From an uncultured Paracoccaceae bacterium (lineage in GTDB: Bacteria; Pseudomonadota; Alphaproteobacteria; Rhodobacterales; Rhodobacteraceae): a DNA stretch of 20,298 nt. Positions 7,392 through 15,001 of the stretch are shown in pieces. The notes below the pieces were generated by a model that was not told the DNA's origin, ran no database searches, and saw nothing but the letters and a program-made list of their open reading frames with translations. The translations under genes and the position numbers were made by a program. Location: NCBI GenBank assembly GCA_937907485.1, contig CALESR010000312.1:1-20298 (forward strand). The letters run 5' to 3'. Each line of letters begins with the position of its first letter. Position 1 is the stretch's first letter.

Positions 7392-8162
7392 ATGGCGCCT
7401 GTCGATCCGGACCCGTCAGGCGGGCAGGCGGACCGTCGTTCGATGCCGCTGCTGACGCTGGTGCCCAATCTGGTGACGCTGCTGGGGCTGTGCGCCGGGC
7501 TGACCTCGCTGCGGTATGTGATGCTGGGCGCTTACGAGACGGCGGCGGCACTGATCGTGCTGGCGGCGCTGTTCGATGCCATGGACGGTATGCTGGCGCG
7601 CAAGCTGAACGCTGCCAGCCATTTTGGCGCCGAACTCGATTCGCTGTCGGACTTCGTCTGTTTCGGCGTGGCGCCGGGGTTCTTTGTCTATCATTTCGCC
7701 CTGCAGGATCTGGGCGGGCTGGGTTGGCTGCTGGCGCTGTCCTTCACGCTGGGGGCCTGCCTGCGGCTGGCGCGGTTCAACGTCAACCGCGACGCCCCGC
7801 CCGCGCCGGGGGCCAAGGCGCATTTCACCGGGGTTCCGGCGCCTGCCGGGGCGATGCTGGGCCTGATGCCGGTCTATCTGTCGCTGGCCGGTTGGGCCGA
7901 CAGCCGCGACTGGCCGCTGGTGGTGGCGGTCTGGCTGGCGTTTGTCGGCGTGCTGATGATCTCGCGCCTGCCCACGCCCTCGCTCAAGGCGATGCGGGTG
8001 CCGCGTTCGGCGGCGATGCCGGTGCTGCTGGCGGTGACGCTCTATGCGGTGGCGCTGGCAACGCGGCCTTGGCAGGTGCTGGTGCTGACCGACGCGGCCT
8101 ATCTGGCGCTGGCGCTGTGGACGGCCATTCGGGTCCGGCGCGCGGCTGCGAAAGCGGCTTGA
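7392..8162 (+). CDS. pssA: CDP-diacylglycerol–serine O-phosphatidyltransferase
   Basis: A 256-residue integral membrane enzyme that condenses CDP-diacylglycerol with serine to give phosphatidylserine. The CDP-alcohol phosphatidyltransferase signature is complete: Asp62-x2-Asp65-Gly66-x2-Ala69-Arg70-x8-Gly79-x3-Asp83-x3-Asp87, with the metal-binding aspartates intact. The segment LVPNLVTLLGLCAGLTSLRY before it and about eight hydrophobic stretches fit the PssA type II family. It lies immediately downstream of psd. An in-frame ATG at 7443, just before the conserved PLLTLVPNLVTLLGL, is a possible alternative start, because the first 17 residues are polar and not typical of the core. Confidence 0.92.
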   Translation: MAPVDPDPSGGQADRRSMPLLTLVPNLVTLLGLCAGLTSLRYVMLGAYETAAALIVLAALFDAMDGMLARKLNAASHFGAELDSLSDFVCFGVAPGFFVYHFALQDLGGLGWLLALSFTLGACLRLARFNVNRDAPPAPGAKAHFTGVPAPAGAMLGLMPVYLSLAGWADSRDWPLVVAVWLAFVGVLMISRLPTPSLKAMRVPRSAAMPVLLAVTLYAVALATRPWQVLVLTDAAYLALALWTAIRVRRAAAKAA

Positions 8163-8198
8163 CCTTGGCCGGGGGCGCGGCTATTCCACCCCCCACGC

Positions 8199-8275
8199 GC
8201 GGTTGTAGCTCAGTTGGTTAGAGTACCGGCCTGTCACGCCGGGGGTCGCGGGTTCGAGCCCCGTCAACCGCGCCA
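8199..8275 (+). tRNA. tRNA-Asp (anticodon GTC)
   Basis: A complete 77-base cloverleaf. The acceptor arms GCGGTTG (8199-8205) and CAACCGC (8265-8271) pair fully, with discriminator G and an encoded CCA. The D arm is GCTC/GAGT. The anticodon stem CCGGC/GCCGG encloses the loop CTGTCAC with GTC at 8233-8235. The T arm has GGTTCGAGCC. The encoded CCA and all invariant positions indicate a functional gene. A strong terminator follows eight bases later. Confidence 0.97.
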
Positions 8276-8283
8276 GTCTTTTC

Positions 8284-8308
8284 AAAGCCCCCTTCGTGGG
8301 GGCTTTTT
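8284..8308 (+). terminator. Rho-independent terminator after tRNA-Asp
   Basis: A perfect 9-bp stem, AAAGCCCCC (8284-8292) and GGGGGCTTT (8298-8306), with loop TTCGT and a run of five T. It ends transcription from pssA and tRNA-Asp. Confidence 0.92.
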
Positions 8309-8332
8309 GCTGTCTGCGCCATGGGTTGCAGC

Positions 8333-8361
8333 AAAAAGGGGCCCCGGATGAGGCCCCTTTT
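8333..8361 (-). terminator. Rho-independent terminator of the pot operon
   Basis: On the minus strand a perfect 10-bp stem, AAAAGGGGCC (8361-8352) and GGCCCCTTTT (8343-8334), with an 8-base loop and a five-T tail, begins 21 bases after the potD stop. The A/T symmetry of the outer stem may let it work in both directions. Confidence 0.9.
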
Positions 8362-8382
8362 CCTGTTTCGATTGCGACCGGC

Positions 8383-9408
8383 TTATTGCAGCAGTTCGGT
8401 CCAGATCTGGGTGTGCAGATCGGTGATTTCCTGCGGGCAGGCGGTGCTGAAGCGGCCAGCGGCGATCAGCGCCTCGGGGATCACGATCTCGGGAGCGGTG
8501 GCCATGTCGGGGTCCATGAAGGCCTCGGAGCCGGTGATCCCGTTGGCATAACGGGCAAAGTTCGACAGACCCGCTGCGTTTTCCGGCTGCAGGATGAAGT
8601 TGATGAAGCGCATGGCGTTTTCCGGGTTCTGCGCATCGGCCAGCACGGCGGCGTTGTCCATCCACAGCGGGTAGCCGGTGGCCGGATAGCCAAAGGCCAG
8701 ATCGGCGTTCAGCGCGCGGGCGCGCATCGAGGCGCCGTTCCAGTAGAGCCCGGCGCTGAAGTCCCCGGCGCCGAAGGCCTCGATGGTGCCATAGTCCAGC
8801 GCCAGCCAGTGCTGACGGGCGTTCATCAGCGTGTCGCGCACCCGGCGCAGCACATCCATGTCATTGGTGCACAGGTCCTCGCCGCCGGCGTGATAGACGG
8901 CGATGGCCATGACGTCCGACATCTCGGGGATGACGTTGATGCGGCCCTGCAGTTCCGGCGGCGGGTTGAAGATCACGTCAGCGGTGTTGATGTCGCCCGC
9001 ATAGACCGAGGTGTTGACGATGACGCCGGTGGTGCCCCACTGCCACGGCACGGTGTATTCGCGGCCGGGGTCAAAGGCCACGTCCAGCCACTGCGGCGCG
9101 ATATTGGCGCGGTCGGTCACGATGGCCGGGTCCAGCGGTTGCAGCAGTCCTTCGGCAATCCAGGTCGGGATGGTGTGATGCGTCGGCACCACGATGTCAA
9201 AGCCATGACCACCCTGACGCACGCGGGCCAGCGCGGTGTCGTTGCTGTCGAAATCGGTGATGGTGACGGTGATGCCGGTCTCGGCGGTGAAGCGCTCGAT
9301 CACCTCGGGGCTGGTATAGTTGCCCCAGTTGTATATGTTGAGCTGCGCCTGCGCGAGCCCGGTCGAGGCCAGAAGGGCCGCAACCCCGGTTGCAAAGTAT
9401 CTCGTCAT
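8383..9408 (-). CDS. potD: Polyamine-type ABC transporter, periplasmic substrate-binding protein (PotD/PotF-like)
   Basis: A 341-residue exported protein. A signal peptide runs to about residue 21 (ATGVAALLASTGLAQA), with cleavage likely before QLNIYNWGNY. Against E. coli PotD as I remember it, most polyamine-contacting positions are kept: Trp28 and Tyr31 in YNWGNY, acidic Glu162/Asp165 for Asp168/Glu171, Trp223 in YWNG, Trp249 and Asp251 in WMD, and Tyr287. The Tyr85 position is a His here (THHT). This favours a polyamine or similar cationic amine as ligand. Cys180 and Cys324 may form a disulfide. I chose the ATG at 9408 because a GGGAG site precedes it and the signal peptide then starts properly; an in-frame start ten codons earlier is less likely. 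Confidence 0.88.
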   Translation of the reverse strand: MTRYFATGVAALLASTGLAQAQLNIYNWGNYTSPEVIERFTAETGITVTITDFDSNDTALARVRQGGHGFDIVVPTHHTIPTWIAEGLLQPLDPAIVTDRANIAPQWLDVAFDPGREYTVPWQWGTTGVIVNTSVYAGDINTADVIFNPPPELQGRINVIPEMSDVMAIAVYHAGGEDLCTNDMDVLRRVRDTLMNARQHWLALDYGTIEAFGAGDFSAGLYWNGASMRARALNADLAFGYPATGYPLWMDNAAVLADAQNPENAMRFINFILQPENAAGLSNFARYANGITGSEAFMDPDMATAPEIVIPEALIAAGRFSTACPQEITDLHTQIWTELLQ

Positions 9409-9431
9409 CAGAGGACTCCCTGTTGGTTGGC

Positions 9432-10232
9432 TCATCCGCGTTTTCGGGTGATGAGGAAGAAGGCTGTCACGAACACAAGCGACAGCAGAAGGAACAGCGT
9501 GGCGACGGCGTTCATCTCGGGCGTGGTCGAGCGCCGGATCTGGCCCAGCATATACGTCGGCAGGGTCTCTTGTCCCGCCGATTTGACGAATTCGGTGATG
9601 ACCACGGTGTCGAGTGAGGTAACAAAGCCCAGCATGAACCCCGCCATGATCCCCGGCACCAGCAGGGGCAGCGTGATGTGCCAGAAGGCGCGCACCGGCC
9701 CGGCGTAAAGATCGGCGGCGGCGATTTCCAGATTGGGGTCCAGCGTCTCGAGCCGGGCGCGGATCGGCAGATAGGCAAAGGGGATGCAAAACGCGGTATG
9801 CGCCAGCACCATATAGCCCATGCCGGTGTAACCGGTCTGCACCTTGACGAAGGCGACGACGATCAGCAGCGCGATGCCGGTGACGATCTCGGGCACCATC
9901 AGCGGTTGGTTGATGAGGGCATAGATCATCGTCTGCCCCGGAAAGCGCCCGACCCGCGTGGTGCCTAGCGCCGCCAGCGTTGCCAGCACGGTGGCAAAGC
10001 CAGCCGAGACCCCCGCCAGCCACAGCGAGCGGATCGACACATCACGCACGGTGGCGTTGTTCATCGCCGTCTCGTACCAGCGCATCGAGAACCCGGCCCA
10101 TTGCGACTGCGAGATGGAATCGTTGAAGGAAAACACCACCAGAATGACGATCGGCACATAGAGCAGGGCGATCGTCAGCAGGGCGACGCTGGCGAATCCC
10201 GGCAGGCGGCGGACGTCGAACCCCTTAGCCAC
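9432..10232 (-). CDS. potC: Polyamine-type ABC transporter permease (PotC-like)
   Basis: A 266-residue inner-membrane protein with about six membrane segments, the second of two permeases in this importer. The ATPase-coupling loop is visible as EIAAADLYAGPVRAFWHITL followed by PLLVPGI, the EAA motif of binding-protein-dependent permeases. The N-terminal segment ending VVFSFNDS is characteristic of PotC/PotI relatives. The start is GTG and overlaps the end of the potB-like gene by eight bases, implying coupled translation. The substrate-binding gene begins 23 bases downstream. Confidence 0.9.
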   Translation of the reverse strand: MAKGFDVRRLPGFASVALLTIALLYVPIVILVVFSFNDSISQSQWAGFSMRWYETAMNNATVRDVSIRSLWLAGVSAGFATVLATLAALGTTRVGRFPGQTMIYALINQPLMVPEIVTGIALLIVVAFVKVQTGYTGMGYMVLAHTAFCIPFAYLPIRARLETLDPNLEIAAADLYAGPVRAFWHITLPLLVPGIMAGFMLGFVTSLDTVVITEFVKSAGQETLPTYMLGQIRRSTTPEMNAVATLFLLLSLVFVTAFFLITRKRG

Positions 10233-11121
10233 GCGGACCCCCTGACTCCTTGCTGACGGTGCGCAGATAGAGCACCAGCGCCGCTGTCACGATCACCAGC
10301 AGCATGACGCTGAGCGCCGCGCCAAGCGGCCAGTTGCGCCCTTGGCCGAATTGCAGCGCGATCAGGTTGCCCAGCATCATCGTGCGGCCGCCGCCCAGCA
10401 CGCGCGGCGTGACATAGGACCCGATGGCCGGGATGAACACCAGGATCGAGCCCGCGATGAAGCCCGGCTTGACCATCGGCAGGATCACATGCCACAGCGC
10501 GCGGCGGCGGCTGGCATAGAGGTCATAGGCCGCCTCGACCAACCGGAAATCCAGCTTTTCCATCGCGGCATACAGCGGCAGCACCATCAGCGGCAGAAAG
10601 ACATAGGCCATGCCGAGCAGGATGGCGAAATCGGTGAACAGCAGGTCCAGCGGCGCCGAGATCAGCCCCAGCCAGTCGAGCAGCGTGTTCAGCGTGCCGT
10701 TGTTGCGGATCATCTCCTGAATGGCAAAGGTGCGGATCAGGATGTTGGTCCAGAAGGGAATGGTAATCAGGAACAGCCAGAAGGGCCGGTTGGTCGGCGG
10801 CCGCGTGGCGATGAACCAGGCGGTGGGAAAGCCGAGAACCGCGCAGATCACCGTGGTTTGCAGCGACAACCAGACCGAGCGCCACAGCACCATCAGGTTG
10901 GCGTCGTTCCAGGTGATGACGTCGGGTTCGAACAGGTCGCGCTTGAAGAACACGCGAAACCACGCCTCGCCGGTCGGCACCCAGGCGACTCCGCCCATGT
11001 TGCCGGGGGTGAGGAAGGAATAGACCAGCACGATCAGCAAGGGCCCTGAGGCCGCGAGCACCAGCACCACCAGTGCGGGGGCCGAGAGCAGCCATTTCCA
11101 GCCATGTCGGGTGCTGTGCAT
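10225..11121 (-). CDS. potB: Polyamine-type ABC transporter permease (PotB-like)
   Basis: A 298-residue inner-membrane protein with about six membrane segments, partner of the PotC-like permease. The EAA coupling loop reads LVEAAYDLYASRRRALWHVI followed by LPMVKPGF. The stretch FLITIPFWTNILIRTFA before it is typical of PotB/PotH proteins. Length matches the family (about 275-300). It starts four bases after the potA stop and overlaps potC by eight bases, so it is an internal cistron of the operon. Confidence 0.9.
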   Translation of the reverse strand: MHSTRHGWKWLLSAPALVVLVLAASGPLLIVLVYSFLTPGNMGGVAWVPTGEAWFRVFFKRDLFEPDVITWNDANLMVLWRSVWLSLQTTVICAVLGFPTAWFIATRPPTNRPFWLFLITIPFWTNILIRTFAIQEMIRNNGTLNTLLDWLGLISAPLDLLFTDFAILLGMAYVFLPLMVLPLYAAMEKLDFRLVEAAYDLYASRRRALWHVILPMVKPGFIAGSILVFIPAIGSYVTPRVLGGGRTMMLGNLIALQFGQGRNWPLGAALSVMLLVIVTAALVLYLRTVSKESGGPRG

Positions 11122-11125
11122 CGGC

Positions 11126-12211
11126 CTAATCCCTCAGCACGCGCAGCGCGCCGCGTGCCAGCCGCAGCCCCAGCCTGTCGCCGGGGGCCGGGTCAACCTC
11201 GTCAGCGGCGTTCTGGCGGCGCAGGATAAAGCCCTGACCATCGGCAAGGCGCAGATGCAGATGGGTGTCGGTGCCAAAGAAAACCGTCTGCTCGAGCGTC
11301 GCGGTCAGGTCAGCCTCGGCCAGCGGGCAAAGCCGCGCCTGTTCGGGCCGCACCACCGCCGTCACCGTCTGGCCGACCAGCAGCGTCAACCCATCAAGGC
11401 TGGCGGCGGGCAGGGTGCCAGCACCGGGCACCGCCAGTGTCACCCCGTCAACCCCGCTGGACGCCACTGCCAGCGACAGCACATTGGTGTCGCCGATGAA
11501 CCCGGCGACAAAGCGGTCGCTGGGGGTGTTGTAGATCTCATGCGGCGTGCCCAGTTGCAGGATACGCCCGGCATTCATCACCGCGATGCGGTCCGACATG
11601 GTCAGGGCTTCTTCCTGATCGTGGGTGACAAAGACAAAGGTGATCCCGGTTTCCACCTGCAAGCGTTTGAGTTCGCTTTGCATTTCCTTGCGCAGCTTCA
11701 GGTCCAGCGCGGACAGCGGCTCGTCGAGCAGCAGCACCCGCGGCCGCGGTGCCAGCGCGCGGGCCAGCGCCACGCGCTGCTGCTGGCCGCCCGACAGTTC
11801 CGAAGGCTTGCGCGTCGCCATCGCCTCCATCCGCACCAGACGCAGCATCTCGTCGACCGTCGCGGCCACTTCGGCGCGCGGGCGGCCCAGCATTTTCAGG
11901 CCAAAGCCGATGTTGTCGCGCACGCTCATATGCGGGAACAGCGCATAGTTCTGGAACACCGTATTGACCGGGCGCGCGTTCGGTCCCTTGCCGGCCACCT
12001 CTTCGCCGTTGATGCGCAGGGTGCCGGCGGTCGGCTGTTCGAACCCGGCGATCATCCGCAACAGCGTGGTCTTGCCGCAGCCCGACGGGCCCAGCAGGGT
12101 AAAGAACTCGCCGGTCTCGATGGTCAGATAAATGCCGCTGAGGGCATGAAAGGCGCCCGCCCCTTGGCCAAAGACCTTGGAGAGGCCGCTGATCTCGATC
12201 TCGGCGCTCAT
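11126..12211 (-). CDS. potA: Polyamine-type ABC transporter ATP-binding protein (PotA-like)
   Basis: A 361-residue cytoplasmic ATPase that powers the importer. Walker A is GPSGCGKTT (residues 41-49), the Q-loop is FQNYALFP (Gln87), the signature is LSGGQQQRVALARAL (139-153), Walker B is VLLLDEPLSALD and the switch is His197 in VTHDQEEA. A C-terminal regulatory TOBE-type domain (about 240-361) follows. The ATG chosen overlaps the stop of the upstream amidohydrolase by ATGA; a longer reading starting ten codons earlier would overlap more and lacks family similarity. It groups with potB, potC and potD downstream. Confidence 0.93.
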   Translation of the reverse strand: MSAEIEISGLSKVFGQGAGAFHALSGIYLTIETGEFFTLLGPSGCGKTTLLRMIAGFEQPTAGTLRINGEEVAGKGPNARPVNTVFQNYALFPHMSVRDNIGFGLKMLGRPRAEVAATVDEMLRLVRMEAMATRKPSELSGGQQQRVALARALAPRPRVLLLDEPLSALDLKLRKEMQSELKRLQVETGITFVFVTHDQEEALTMSDRIAVMNAGRILQLGTPHEIYNTPSDRFVAGFIGDTNVLSLAVASSGVDGVTLAVPGAGTLPAASLDGLTLLVGQTVTAVVRPEQARLCPLAEADLTATLEQTVFFGTDTHLHLRLADGQGFILRRQNAADEVDPAPGDRLGLRLARGALRVLRD

Positions 12212-13863
12212 GCCTGTTCCCAGACGATCTGGCCGCCGCACAGGGTCATCGCAACGCTCATCGCGCCGATCTGGGCGGGCGGCGTCGCCTCGATATCGCC
12301 CGACAGCAGCACCAGATCGGCCAGATAGCCCGGCTTGAGCATGCCCTTGCGGTCCTCGGTGTGTTCGGCATAGGCGCCGCCGATGGTATAGGCCGCCAGC
12401 GCGTCATGCAGGGTCAGGGTCTCATCCTGCGCGCCGTCATAGGGCGGGCGGGTCACCGCCGCCTGCAGGCTGCGCAGCGGGTTCACATCGGACACCGGCC
12501 AGTCGGTCGCATAGGCGATGCGCACGCCTGCCTCGGCCAAGCTGCTGTGCAGATAGGCGTCGCGCCAGCGGTCGCGGGCGATCTTGTTCATCGTCGGGAA
12601 TACCGGGAAATCCATCGCGCCCGGGGGATGCGCGGGTTGCAGCGAGGCGATGATGCCCAGATCGACCATGCGCGGGATTTCGGCGCGGTCGATCAACTCG
12701 ATATGTTCGATCCGGTGGCGGCTGTCGCGTCGGCCATTCGCCTTGGCGGCGGCCTCATAACCGTCGACCACCTGCCGCACCGCGCCGTCGCCGATCGCAT
12801 GAACGGCAATCTGCAGGCCGCGCCGGTCGGCCTCGATCGCGACGGCGTTGAACTCTTCGGGGGTGTGCAGGGGCTCGCAGCGCCAGCCGGGTTGGTCGGG
12901 GTAGTCGTTGATCATATAGGCGGTGCCGCTGTCCATCACCCCATCCATGAACAGTTTGACAAAGCCCGACGACAACCAGTCGTCGTTGTAATCGGCACTC
13001 ATCGCGCTGGCCTCGGCCAGTTCGGCGGGTTTGCGGGTGTTGCGATAGTGGAAGGGCACGCGCACACGGGCGGTCAGTCGGCCGGCGCTGCGCAGTTTCG
13101 CAAGGATTTCCAGCGTATAGCGGTTGCCGTCCATGTTGACGAGGCTGGTCAGCCCGTTCCTCGCGCAATGCTCCAGCCCGCGCGCCATCGGCTCCATATC
13201 GGCGATCCTGTCGGTCTCGGTCGGCGTGGGCACGGGTTCGCCTCCGGTGGCGATGCCGGCCAGTATCCGCGTCTCGCCCGCTACGGCCAGCACCGGAGCA
13301 TAGGCTTCGAACTCGCGCAATTCGCCGGTGGCCAGACCATTTTCCATGACGATCTCGTTGCCCGGCCCCAGAACCTTGCCCTGCAGCACGCCCGCCAGTT
13401 CCAGCGCCTTGGTATTGGCCCAGGCGGTGTGGTGGTCGGCAGCGACCAGACACACCGGGCGATCGGCGACGATGGCGTCGATGTCGTGCCGGGTCAGCGA
13501 GCGGCCATAGATCGCATAATCGCAGCCCTGACCGATCAGCATCGGGCGTTCGGGATGCGCGGCGGAAAAGGCTGACAACGCAGCCCCCAAACCCTGCGGC
13601 CCCTCGACGCCCAAGAGTTGCAGATGCGCCAGTTCGGCCCCGCCCATGAACAGATGCAGGTGGCTTTCGATGAAGCCGGGCAGCAGCGTCGCGCCTTGCG
13701 CATCGATCAGCCTCGCGCCCGGCCCGGCCAGCGCCTGCATCGCGGCGCTGTCACCCAACGCGAGAATGCGATCACCGGCCAGCGCAACGGCCTCGGCGCG
13801 CGGGTTGGCCGGGTCCATCGTCAGCACGCGGGCGTTGAACACCACGAGGGTTGCTTGGGTCAT
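12208..13863 (-). CDS. YtcJ-type metal-dependent amidohydrolase (amidohydrolase family 3)
   Basis: A 551-residue protein with the composite amidohydrolase layout: an N-terminal beta-sandwich (LVVFNARVLTMDP), metal motif PGFIESHLHLF (His68, His70), AADHHTAW, KLFMDGVMDSGTAYM, HAIGDGAV, RIEHIEL and YATDWPVSDVNPLRS, and a C-terminal return to the sandwich (KGMLKPGYLADLVLLSGD). This branch includes N-substituted formamide deformylases and other enzymes cutting C-N bonds; the actual substrate cannot be read. It is the first gene of the leftward operon and shares ATGA with potA, so its substrate may be what the importer brings in, or a product of it. The ATG at 13863 follows AGGAG; a start 19 codons upstream lacks such support. 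No signal peptide, hence cytoplasmic. Confidence 0.87.
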   Translation of the reverse strand: MTQATLVVFNARVLTMDPANPRAEAVALAGDRILALGDSAAMQALAGPGARLIDAQGATLLPGFIESHLHLFMGGAELAHLQLLGVEGPQGLGAALSAFSAAHPERPMLIGQGCDYAIYGRSLTRHDIDAIVADRPVCLVAADHHTAWANTKALELAGVLQGKVLGPGNEIVMENGLATGELREFEAYAPVLAVAGETRILAGIATGGEPVPTPTETDRIADMEPMARGLEHCARNGLTSLVNMDGNRYTLEILAKLRSAGRLTARVRVPFHYRNTRKPAELAEASAMSADYNDDWLSSGFVKLFMDGVMDSGTAYMINDYPDQPGWRCEPLHTPEEFNAVAIEADRRGLQIAVHAIGDGAVRQVVDGYEAAAKANGRRDSRHRIEHIELIDRAEIPRMVDLGIIASLQPAHPPGAMDFPVFPTMNKIARDRWRDAYLHSSLAEAGVRIAYATDWPVSDVNPLRSLQAAVTRPPYDGAQDETLTLHDALAAYTIGGAYAEHTEDRKGMLKPGYLADLVLLSGDIEATPPAQIGAMSVAMTLCGGQIVWEQA

Positions 13864-14035
13864 GGCGGCTCCTGTTGGCGAATCGGCCGTTGGCCGGGTG
13901 TTTTCCCCGGATTTGATCAAAGACTTTCACGCGAAGCCCCGTTGGTCCAGAAATTCTTGCACCCTTGACAGGGGCAGGGGCGGGGAAACCGCCAGTGCCG
14001 GACAATTCAGCGCTGTGCCTTGCCCGGTGGCAGGC
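13864..14035. promoter_or_regulatory. Intergenic leader of the amidohydrolase–pot operon
   Basis: 172 bases between two leftward gene sets. It should hold the promoter of the amidohydrolase–pot operon, because the only clear ribosome site (AGGAG) lies at its left end. A perfect palindrome TTTGATCAAA is at 13912-13921. I cannot place convincing -35 and -10 boxes, and I see no strong terminator for the galM-like gene. Confidence 0.4.
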
Positions 14036-15001
14036 TCAGTCCGCGCCACCTGTTGTGGCGGCGATCTCGACACTCAGAACCTGCCGGTAAGGTCGGTCAG
14101 GCGAGCACAGAATCGAAGGGAAATGCCCGATGTTCAAAGCGTTGGGCAGGCCAGAGGGTTCGATGCAGAACCCGGCGCAGCGGCCCAGAGGGCGGTCGGC
14201 GTGGCCCCCCGGCCCCTGCGGCAGCCACTGCCCGGTATAGACCTGTGCGCCGGATTGGTCGGACCACATCCGCAGGCGCAGACCGTTGGTCGCCGTGACC
14301 TCGGCCACCGGGCGGGTGGGGTCGCGCGCCGGATCAAAAAGGAAAAAGTCGTCGAGCAGCGAGGCTGGGTCGGTCAACAGCGCGCGCCCGGCCTGCAATT
14401 GGGCATCGTCGAGCACCGCGCCGGTCATGATCCCCTCGGCGTCGCGTGCCAGTCGCTGCGTGCTGTTCAGCCGCAGCGACTGGTCAGCCAGAGCTGGGGT
14501 CAGGGCGTAGTAATTGTGCTGCGCCAGACTGATCGGGGTTTCTTCGTCCGGTGTGGCGCGCATGTCCCAGGTCAGGCGGCCCGCGCGCAGCGTCATGTCG
14601 ATGGTAAAGGCGACACGCCCCGGAAATCCGCCCGCGCCAGGCGGCGAGACATGCTGCAAACGCAGCGCCGAGGGCCCGTTGCGCTCGATGTCAAAGGGCA
14701 CGGACCAAAGCCCGTGCTCGCCGCCATGCAACTGGTGGCGGCCGTCATTGGCGGCCAGCATCACCCGCCGCCCGCCCTGCATATAGGCCGCGCCGCCGAT
14801 CCGGTTCGCCACCCGGCCAACCAAGGCGCCCAGAAACGCCCGGTGTTGGCGATAGGCCTCGGGGTCTTGTAGCCCCAGCACCACCGGCACCGAGGCACCT
14901 GCCAGCGGCACCCGCCAGTCCTGCACCGCGCCGCCCAGCGACAACACGGCCACCTGCACGCCGGACTCCTCCAGAACCACCCGGTCGATGGACGCGCTCA
15001 T
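14036..15001 (-). CDS. Aldose 1-epimerase family protein (GalM-like)
   Basis: A 321-residue cytoplasmic protein of the galactose mutarotase fold, which interconverts alpha and beta anomers of sugars. Family marks: GRVANRIGG (Arg63, Asn66, Arg67), NDGRHQLHGG (His89, His92), catalytic His162 in LAQHNYYALT and catalytic Glu281 in FCIEPSGLPNALN. The last motif has Pro-Ser after Glu where classic GalM has Pro-Gln, so it may act on a sugar other than galactose. It overlaps the stop of the upstream antiporter by ATGA and is probably coupled to it. No sugar-catabolic genes lie nearby. Confidence 0.87.
   Translation of the reverse strand: MSASIDRVVLEESGVQVAVLSLGGAVQDWRVPLAGASVPVVLGLQDPEAYRQHRAFLGALVGRVANRIGGAAYMQGGRRVMLAANDGRHQLHGGEHGLWSVPFDIERNGPSALRLQHVSPPGAGGFPGRVAFTIDMTLRAGRLTWDMRATPDEETPISLAQHNYYALTPALADQSLRLNSTQRLARDAEGIMTGAVLDDAQLQAGRALLTDPASLLDDFFLFDPARDPTRPVAEVTATNGLRLRMWSDQSGAQVYTGQWLPQGPGGHADRPLGRCAGFCIEPSGLPNALNIGHFPSILCSPDRPYRQVLSVEIAATTGGAD

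Noticed and set aside
8383..10023. A single 546-codon minus-strand frame running through potC into potD
   Set aside because: Its upstream half is the wrong frame of the potC gene. The true binding protein starts at 9408 with a ribosome site and signal peptide.
13912..13921. TTTGATCAAA palindrome as an FNR/Anr site
   Set aside because: FNR-type sites need two TTGAT halves separated by four bases (TTGATnnnnATCAA). Here the halves abut, so it is probably chance.
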